A stretch of 42,941 nt of DNA from positions 1-42,941 of the forward strand of contig JAUVIQ010000003.1 in the NCBI GenBank assembly GCA_030592655.1, given 5' to 3'. The position numbers were made by a program, and so were the translations under genes. This stretch comes from Planctomycetales bacterium. Its GTDB lineage: Bacteria > Planctomycetota > Phycisphaerae > SM23-33. Positions 37,866 to 42,941 of the stretch are shown in pieces. Position 1 is the first letter of the stretch. Every line of letters starts with the position of its first letter. Below the pieces are notes generated by a model, which had not been told where the DNA came from, ran no database searches, and saw nothing but the letters and a program-made list of their open reading frames with translations.

Positions 37866-38954
37866 ATGCACATAGTTCAATGCCCACATTGTCGGAGTAA
37901 CTTCAAGATTCCGGGGCCCGTAACGGACGCACGGATGAAGTGCAGCCGGTGCGGCTCGACCTTCGTCGGAACCAGTACGGAAAAAGCCGACGCGCCCGTC
38001 CCCCCTGTCCCGAGCAACGTCGAGGGCCCTGTCCCGAGCAACGTCGAAGGGCCTGCACCGAAACCACACCAGGCTGAACACGCGACAGCGCCGGGGCGCA
38101 CACGACGGAAAACTTCCACAAAATCCATAATCCTGTTAATCGTCGGCATCTTCGGGGTGCTCGGTATTGCCGTCATGCTTGCTATGGCGTATTACAGGCA
38201 GACCCATCCGATCTCTATCGAGCGTGACGCAAAAACGGGTAAAGTTATCGAGCGGGGAAGGGTTACGCAGGCAGAGGCGGAACGCAGGATAAAAAAACTT
38301 CGCACTTCGGCCGGCGACGAACGTGCCACACCGGGGACGAATGAGGGAGACAACCATCCCGACTCGCCGACGCAGGCAACTGAAGGCGACCCGAAACTCA
38401 AGGTCAATTGGAAAATCGTCAGGACCGGAGCCATCGAAACGACATATGTCTGCGGCAGCGTGCTTAATACATACGCCGCCCCGCAAAAACAGGTTACAGT
38501 TACCGCCTATATCAACGGCGTGCGCGGGCCCGGTAAAACCTACCGGTTCGTCCCGTCGGAAAAGGCGATCCGTTACAGCATTTGCCTGCGGGGACTACGC
38601 GCCACCGAAGATAACGTCAAGGTAGCGGCTACGGGTGAACCGGCGGATAGAGATACGATTGTCCTGTCCATCGAATCCGACCAGATGAACTACAGCGAAC
38701 AGAATGATAAAGCCGTCCGGACCGGAACCGTGCGCAACCGCTCGTCGGTACCGATAAAAGACGTCAAAATCTATTGTGATTTCTTCGATAGCGACGGTGT
38801 TCAGGGAAACGAGCAGGACGTGATCGGAAAACTGGTCTCGGTCAGGACGATCGGCGCTGGAAAAACAGCCCCCTTCCGCGTGGAATTTGACGCACTCGGC
38901 GCAACCGATTTATACAATACCGTCGTCGCCCGTGCGGTCGGGCTAAAATACTGA
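37866..38954 (+). CDS. MJ0042-type zinc-ribbon membrane protein with C-terminal FxLYD-like domain
   Basis: 362 residues from the ATG at 37866, preceded by CAGGATCAGGGA; an in-frame start at 37749 is upstream of any homology. The N-terminal zinc ribbon has Cys6-x2-Cys9 and Cys26-x2-Cys29 (VQCPHC, MKCSRCG), a form common in planctomycetes and myxobacteria. A low-complexity Pro-rich linker (42-82) contains two identical VPSNVEGP units. One transmembrane helix, about 87-109, puts the large C-terminal part outside the cytoplasm. Two beta domains follow, the last (GTVRNRSSVPIKDVKIYCDF) resembling the FxLYD type. Function unknown. Confidence 0.85.
   Translation: MHIVQCPHCRSNFKIPGPVTDARMKCSRCGSTFVGTSTEKADAPVPPVPSNVEGPVPSNVEGPAPKPHQAEHATAPGRTRRKTSTKSIILLIVGIFGVLGIAVMLAMAYYRQTHPISIERDAKTGKVIERGRVTQAEAERRIKKLRTSAGDERATPGTNEGDNHPDSPTQATEGDPKLKVNWKIVRTGAIETTYVCGSVLNTYAAPQKQVTVTAYINGVRGPGKTYRFVPSEKAIRYSICLRGLRATEDNVKVAATGEPADRDTIVLSIESDQMNYSEQNDKAVRTGTVRNRSSVPIKDVKIYCDFFDSDGVQGNEQDVIGKLVSVRTIGAGKTAPFRVEFDALGATDLYNTVVARAVGLKY
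38004..38054 (+). repeat. Tandem 24-bp repeat translated in frame
   Basis: Two copies of CCTGTCCCGAGCAACGTCGA plus GGGC or AGGG (38004-38027 and 38028-38051), each coding for eight residues including PSNVEG. The unit resembles the dispersed CCTGAGC-TTG-TCGAAGG type of palindromic repeat. Confidence 0.8.
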
Positions 38955-39017
38955 TAAATAGCGATCAGCAATCAGCGATCAGCAATCAGTAAAAAACTGA
39001 ATGCTGATTGCTTTTTA
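38953..39017. repeat. Low-complexity intergenic hairpin (ATCAGCA heptamers), terminator-like
   Basis: Four heptamer words (ATCAGCA, ATCAGCG, ATCAGCA, ATCAGTA) are followed by CTGAATGCTGATTGCTTTTT, which folds back on the last words and ends in T5. It begins at the zinc-ribbon gene stop and may terminate that transcript; the rhomboid gene starts 13 bp later. Confidence 0.85.
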
Positions 39018-39029
39018 GAAAGAAACGGA

Positions 39030-40208
39030 ATGATTCCAATCGGAACTGACAGGCGGCTCAAGCATAGGCCTTGGATTAATTACGCACTTGTGGCTGCCAA
39101 CATATTCGTTTTTATCGTCCTCCAGCAGACGCGGTCGGACACGCCGGGGGTAAGGGCTTACCTCCTCTGGCCCGACCAACCAGAGGTCTATCAATTCTTC
39201 TCAAGCATGTTCATGCACGCCGGGTGGATGCACCTCATCGGAAACATGATTTTCCTGTGGGTTTTCGGTAACGCGGTCAACGACTCCCTCGGAAACGTCG
39301 GATACCTGGCGTTTTACCTTGCCGGCGGGGTCATCGCGGGCGTCGGGTACGTCCTGCTGGCGGGCACAGCCCCGGTGCTGGGAGCGTCGGGCGCCATCTC
39401 GGCAGTTACAGGAGCGTTCCTGGTCCTCTTTCCTCGCGTACGCGTAACCGTGCTGCTCATTTTCTACATAATCATGCCGATCGAAATCTCCAGCCTGTTC
39501 TTTCTACTGATGCAATTCGGATGGAACCTGTACGCTACACTTAGCCAGGCTGGCGGAGGCGTCGCGTACGTGGCGCATTCCAGCGGATACGCATTCGGCA
39601 TCATCGTTGCTGCCGGTTTCCTGGCCATTAAAGTCCTTCCGAGAGAACCATACGATTTACTCAGCCTGTTCCAGTCATGGCATCGCAAACACGGTTATAA
39701 CCAGACAGTCTCCGACGGATACGACCCGTTCAGCCGGACTCGCCCCGGGCGACACAGTGGAGGGCGAAGGTGGGTCAACGCCAGGCCAGTCTCGGCCGGA
39801 ACGCCCGAAGGACCGCCGGCTGAAGAACTGGAATTGCGGAAACAAATTTCCAGCGACCACGCCAGGCACGACTTCGCAGCCGCTGCGGACGGATATGTCA
39901 AACTACTCAAAGTCGCCGACGACGCACTCCTTCCGATGAACCAGCAACTGGACGTTTCCAACCACTTCATGTCCGCACAACAGTACCCCCAAGCCGCTGA
40001 CGCCTACGAACTTTTCATCAAACATTACGGAAATTACGAATACATAGGCGACATCAGGCTGATGCTGGGACTGATCTATAGCCGATATTTACACCAGGAC
40101 GAAAAGGCCCAAACGTATCTCTCTTCAGCCGTTGCGGACCTGTTCGACAAGAACAAAATTGAACTGGCCCGTAACGAATTGGCCGAGGTGCGCAAGCGGC
40201 TCGGATAA
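39030..40208 (+). CDS. Rhomboid-family intramembrane serine protease with TPR tail
   Basis: 392 residues. Six to seven transmembrane helices in the first 205 residues, with rhomboid marks: the loop MFMHAGWMHLIGNM, the nucleophile Ser120 in LGASGAISAV, and the partner His183 in VAHSSGYAFG. The dyad is intact, so cleavage of transmembrane substrates is expected. The cytoplasmic tail (about 265-392) contains tetratricopeptide-like helices (DFAAAADGYVKLLK, QYPQAADAYELFIKHYG), which may hold substrates or partners. Rhomboid-TPR combinations are known in planctomycetes. The ATG follows AGAAAGAAACGGA. Confidence 0.93.
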   Translation: MIPIGTDRRLKHRPWINYALVAANIFVFIVLQQTRSDTPGVRAYLLWPDQPEVYQFFSSMFMHAGWMHLIGNMIFLWVFGNAVNDSLGNVGYLAFYLAGGVIAGVGYVLLAGTAPVLGASGAISAVTGAFLVLFPRVRVTVLLIFYIIMPIEISSLFFLLMQFGWNLYATLSQAGGGVAYVAHSSGYAFGIIVAAGFLAIKVLPREPYDLLSLFQSWHRKHGYNQTVSDGYDPFSRTRPGRHSGGRRWVNARPVSAGTPEGPPAEELELRKQISSDHARHDFAAAADGYVKLLKVADDALLPMNQQLDVSNHFMSAQQYPQAADAYELFIKHYGNYEYIGDIRLMLGLIYSRYLHQDEKAQTYLSSAVADLFDKNKIELARNELAEVRKRLG

Positions 40209-40232
40209 GACGGATCGAAGAACGGTGCACGG

Positions 40233-40982
40233 ATGACACTTGCCCAGACCACACACGCCGAACAGGCCGGTAAAGGATTGATGTCGTTATTCGACGGGCT
40301 GTTGCATCTGAACTTCCCCACCCGCGAAGAGTTCGTCGTCTTTCTGGAATCCCTGACCACGCTCCAGGCCGCCGCCGTCGTCGCCATCGGGATATGGTAC
40401 ATATTTTACGGGCATAAATACTTCAAGGCTATGGTCGTTATCAACGGTATCGGTTTCGGCGCACTGATTGGGTTCTACATCGGGCAAACTTTTATGTCAG
40501 GCTCGCCGAAGACGCCGCTGCTGATGACGCTGGGAGGTGCGGCATTACTCGGCGCGGTGGCCTGGCCCATGATTAAATACGCCGTCGGAATTATGGGAGC
40601 GCTGGCCGGCGGACTAATCGGATATGCCGGATGGCACCTCATCACCACAGCCATCGGTAACGACGCGATGCAGCAACACGCATGGACCGGCGGGGTCATC
40701 GGAATGGTCGTCTTCGGAATGATCGCGTTCGTGGTCTTCCGCGTGTCGGTAATGGCCTTTACTTCCCTCCAGGGCGCGATTATGACAACCGGGGGAATAA
40801 TTTCACTACTCCTGTCCAATGCTTCAATGAGCGAATCCATCAGACCTGATCTGGTCGGAAATAAATTGCTGCTGATCATCCTCCTCGGCGTCCCCGCAGC
40901 CATCGGATTCGCCGTCCAGTACGCCACGGACGCAGCCGCGACCAGCAAAAAACGCAAAGCCACCGAAAAACCTCCTGTCTGA
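40233..40982 (+). CDS. Polytopic membrane protein, unknown
   Basis: 249 residues with about six or seven Gly-rich transmembrane helices (for example AAAVVAIGIWYIFYG, MVVINGIGFGALIGFYIG, GAALLGAVAWPMIKYAVGI, MGALAGGLIGYAGWHLI, GGVIGMVVFGMIAFVVF, LLLIILLGVPAAIGFAVQY). The N-terminus is soluble and the C-terminus basic (SKKRKATEKPP). No conserved catalytic motif; possibly a DUF4203-like or channel-like protein, but I cannot assign a family. It begins 24 bp after the rhomboid gene and is co-transcribed with it. Confidence 0.75.
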   Translation: MTLAQTTHAEQAGKGLMSLFDGLLHLNFPTREEFVVFLESLTTLQAAAVVAIGIWYIFYGHKYFKAMVVINGIGFGALIGFYIGQTFMSGSPKTPLLMTLGGAALLGAVAWPMIKYAVGIMGALAGGLIGYAGWHLITTAIGNDAMQQHAWTGGVIGMVVFGMIAFVVFRVSVMAFTSLQGAIMTTGGIISLLLSNASMSESIRPDLVGNKLLLIILLGVPAAIGFAVQYATDAAATSKKRKATEKPPV

Positions 40983-41030
40983 ATTGCCAATCCCAAGGGG
41001 ACAGGTTGCCAATTGCCGATTTCCAATTGA
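40983..41030. repeat. Low-complexity repeat (AATTGCC words) with inserted module
   Basis: AATTGCC, then AATCCCAAGGGGACAGGTT, then GCCAATTGCCGATTTCCAATTG. The inserted block is the reverse complement form of the block in 36899-36916, flanked by the same GCCAATT words. Only one arm is evident. Confidence 0.8.
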
Positions 41031-41044
41031 AACAACGGAAACAA

Positions 41045-41112
41045 AAATATGGCAAATGGCCGTGAACATGGTCTCCGTCACCATATTTACCATATTTCCC
41101 ACCATATTTCCG
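41045..41112. repeat. Low-complexity intergenic hairpin (CCATATTT words)
   Basis: AAATATGGCAAATGG (41045 on) pairs with CCATATTTACCATATTT (41089-41105), and a further CCATATTT follows. It lies between convergent genes, next to the AATTGCC repeat. Confidence 0.75.
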
Positions 41113-41119
41113 CGGCTTC

Positions 41120-42037
41120 CTACGGTGCCCGTTCTGTTCCTAAATCCGCAGGATCAACCGTGCCGTAGTGAAATACGACTGCAAGATAAGAGCCTTCGTC
41201 GTCATTGCGCTGAAAAGAGCAGATCGTGCCGGGACGCTCATTTCCAGGAATCACAGGTTGAACGGTAACAGCTTCCCGCCGAAGGCGCCCGTCTTCATCC
41301 TTCATCCCAGAAAGGACAGCCTCCGCGTTGACCCAGGCGTTACCATCTCGGCTGGTAATACGCGCTAGGATGTTACCGCTGTTCAATGTCTTACCGAGCG
41401 ACTTGGGGTCCGGACCCAGTTCGATCCATCTGCCGGTGCCCAAATCCTCACAGCCCACAGCGTGGAAGCCGGCCAACCATTTGACCGCCCAGTCGGGCAG
41501 GTCGGTCGGCCAGCCTTGACGAGTGCTGGATCTTCCATGCACCAGAACCGCGCGGGCGAAGATCGGGGGAGGTGCCCGATCCTCCCATCCCAAGCGAACG
41601 GCAATGGCGTCTCTTCCAGATAGGTGAATGAACCTCCTCTGGTTGACGCCTGGCCCCAGCGTGATGATTTTGCTGGAGCAGGAAACGCGCGAAGACGCTT
41701 CCACGACGACCTGACCGTCCTTACGCCTTTCGAGGACTCGGCAGGATACAATCTCCCTGACTGTAACCAGCAACCAGTACTCGTCAACTGTCGGAAGTTC
41801 CTGCCAAACGCCGACAGCATGAACTACGAGCCCCAGCGAGCCCGCCTCGTCCGATACCCACTTTGGCGAATCAACTCGCGCCGCGTTTGAACTGGTTTCG
41901 CCGACCCATACATACGCAGCCGTAACGAGCAACGACTCCGCGTTTGCCTCACGCTCGCCAACCGAAGCATTTCCCGAGCAGCCTGCGGACAAGGCTATCA
42001 AAACGACAGCAAGAACGATCTGTATTCTTTGGACCAT
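41120..42037 (-). CDS. Large lipoprotein, unknown function
   Basis: 305 residues. Lipoprotein signal MVQRIQIVLAVVLIALSAGC with Cys20 (LSAGC). The mature region is mixed beta and loop, without repeats or a recognised motif: DEYWLLVTVREIVSCRVLER, HLSGRDAIAVRLGWEDRAPP, GRWIELGPDPKSLGKTLNSG, then TICSFQRNDDEGSYLAVVFHYG. No transmembrane segments after the signal. Isolated, convergent with the membrane protein gene. The ribosome site is weak. I cannot suggest a role. Confidence 0.75.
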   Translation of the reverse strand: MVQRIQIVLAVVLIALSAGCSGNASVGEREANAESLLVTAAYVWVGETSSNAARVDSPKWVSDEAGSLGLVVHAVGVWQELPTVDEYWLLVTVREIVSCRVLERRKDGQVVVEASSRVSCSSKIITLGPGVNQRRFIHLSGRDAIAVRLGWEDRAPPPIFARAVLVHGRSSTRQGWPTDLPDWAVKWLAGFHAVGCEDLGTGRWIELGPDPKSLGKTLNSGNILARITSRDGNAWVNAEAVLSGMKDEDGRLRREAVTVQPVIPGNERPGTICSFQRNDDEGSYLAVVFHYGTVDPADLGTERAP

Positions 42038-42167
42038 TTGCGTTTTCTTTGTTATCGCTCCACTACAATAAATAGACGTCTATCGGCCTTAAAAGTTCCT
42101 ACGATTGCGAAAAATAACTCACGCGCTGCTTTATAGCAGTTCACGAATAACTATACACCATGCGCCG

Positions 42168-42222
42168 GGTACCGTGGCCGCCCCAAAGGGGCAGGCAAAC
42201 ACCGCGACCACGCCACCAGCCA
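42168..42222. repeat. GC-rich dispersed repeat (CCGTGGCCG / CCGCGACCACGCCACC)
   Basis: ACCGTGGCCG, an inserted palindrome CCCCAAAGGGGC, then GGCAAACACCGCGACCACGCCACC. The third copy of the word seen at 6468 and 33319. The stretch 42038-42167 before it holds no gene. Confidence 0.65.
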
Positions 42223-42447
42223 TTATTCGGTCCGTCTTGACCGGACTTCGCGGACCGCCGACAGGATGTCTGATGTTGCCGCTTTGGTCTTTACGCCGGC
42301 GACATCAAAGGGCGATCCGGTCCGGCGCTGAGGCACCACTGCGAACACCTCCCCGCCGCGTCTGCGGATCACAACCCGTTCGGCCTTGGCGCGATTCAGG
42401 ACCTGCGACAGATTCTGCCTTGCTTGTGAGTACGTATAGACTTTCAT
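42223..42447 (-). CDS. Phd/YefM-family antitoxin
   Basis: 74 residues: MKVYTYSQARQNLSQVLNRA, then RVVIRRRGGEVFAVVPQRR, the N-terminal DNA-binding fold of Phd/YefM, followed by a charged toxin-binding tail (DILSAVREVRSRRTE). The ATG at 42447 has GGAG 5 nt upstream and is preferred to an overlapping GTG at 42453. It is encoded after the PIN toxin, the reverse of the common order. Confidence 0.87.
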   Translation of the reverse strand: MKVYTYSQARQNLSQVLNRAKAERVVIRRRGGEVFAVVPQRRTGSPFDVAGVKTKAATSDILSAVREVRSRRTE

Positions 42448-42449
42448 GT

Positions 42450-42840
42450 TCACTCCACAAGTCTGATGTCCAGTTGCTTCGCCACGCCCTTCATAGCATT
42501 ATCGAGCGTCAGCAACGAACATCGTGCTTCCAGGGCACACTGTAAGAAATAGGCGTCGTAGGCATATATCCCGTAGCGTCCAGCCAGAACAAGAGCGGCT
42601 CGAACGTCGATCTCCACCAGTTCAACAGAAACACAGGCGACCGCATCCCACACGTCCGGTAGTTGCTCGGCAAGAACGACTTTTCTCTTGACCAGCGCCG
42701 ACAGAGCATTTCCGACTTCGTACGGCAGGACCGCCGGGGCCGCCAATTCGTGCTCCTCGGTTACCTGAACGAGCCAGGGTTTTTCCGGTTCATTCAGCGC
42801 CACCGCCAAGAACGTATTTGTGTCAGCCACATACTTCATG
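42450..42840 (-). CDS. PIN-domain ribonuclease toxin
   Basis: 129 residues from the ATG at 42840 (MKYVADTNTFLAVALNEPEK). In-frame codons further upstream to 42923 show no PIN homology. The metal-binding acidic residues of PIN nucleases are present: Asp6, Glu41 (LPYEVGN), Asp95 (IYAYDAYFLQCA) and Asp113 (LLTLDNAM). VapC-like toxins of this kind cut tRNA or rRNA. It partners with the Phd-like gene directly downstream (stop and next start about touching). A TGTACAATTGT element just before the start could be an operator. Confidence 0.9.
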
Positions 42841-42941
42841 CGCACAATTGTACACGTCAGAAGGCTTTTTGTCAATCCCCCAAGACGGATCAATTCCAAG
42901 GCGCCGTTGGCTTCGCCGCCCAATACGCCACAGGCGCAGCC

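Overview
The window is a chromosomal segment of a Gram-negative-type bacterium, most likely a planctomycete of the Phycisphaerae group. That assignment is inferred from the mix of large secreted right-handed beta-helix and PQQ-propeller proteins, a giant alpha-2-macroglobulin, many lipoproteins, MJ0042-type zinc-ribbon and DUF2617 proteins, and paired ClpP genes. No rRNA is present to confirm it. Genes lie on both strands. Two tRNA genes (Arg-CCG and Gly-GCC) and one TPP riboswitch are present.

Layout. 1-6466: a perfect 42-bp-arm inverted repeat, then one 2057-residue alpha-2-macroglobulin gene with an intact thioester motif. 6526-7853: a complete IS4-family insertion sequence with 16-bp terminal repeats and a 9-bp target duplication, sitting inside an older low-complexity hairpin. 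8064-8966: an M23-like metallopeptidase fold. 9211-21938 (minus strand): five large export genes, comprising a lipoprotein with a glycoside-hydrolase-like barrel, two beta-helix proteins and two closely related proteins combining an LamG-like part, a beta-solenoid part and a PQQ propeller. Four of the five share one N-terminal Ig-like module, and relics of duplication remain between them. 22-29 kb: PilZ, DUF2617, a tiny basic protein, hicBA, Nudix, a Phd-nucleotidyltransferase fusion with hepT, thiC with its riboswitch, a lipoprotein, tRNA-Arg and a higBA-like pair. 29.4-32.9 kb: tig-clpP-clpP-lipoprotein. 32.9-36 kb: a DUF2283 cluster, a membrane protein, a DNA methyltransferase and a Na/Ca exchanger. 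36-42.9 kb: tRNA-Gly, lipoproteins, a bacterial PH-domain protein, a zinc-ribbon protein, a rhomboid protease, a polytopic membrane protein and a PIN/Phd pair.

How the genes fit together. tig and the two clpP genes form a protein folding and turnover cluster; the second ClpP has Asn where the catalytic Asp should be. The 9-22 kb block looks like surface or periplasmic polysaccharide handling. Five toxin-antitoxin-like modules lie between 23.8 and 42.9 kb.

The most striking non-genic signal is a set of a dozen or so intergenic hairpins. Each is built from short tandem words, mostly 7 nt long and different at each locus, that run forward on one arm and reverse-complemented on the other. Some carry nested shared modules, and one has been split by the IS. 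Other items worth a second look are the Phd-nucleotidyltransferase fusion, a Trp/Tyr-saturated insertion in the macroglobulin, and REP-like repeats translated in frame inside two proteins.
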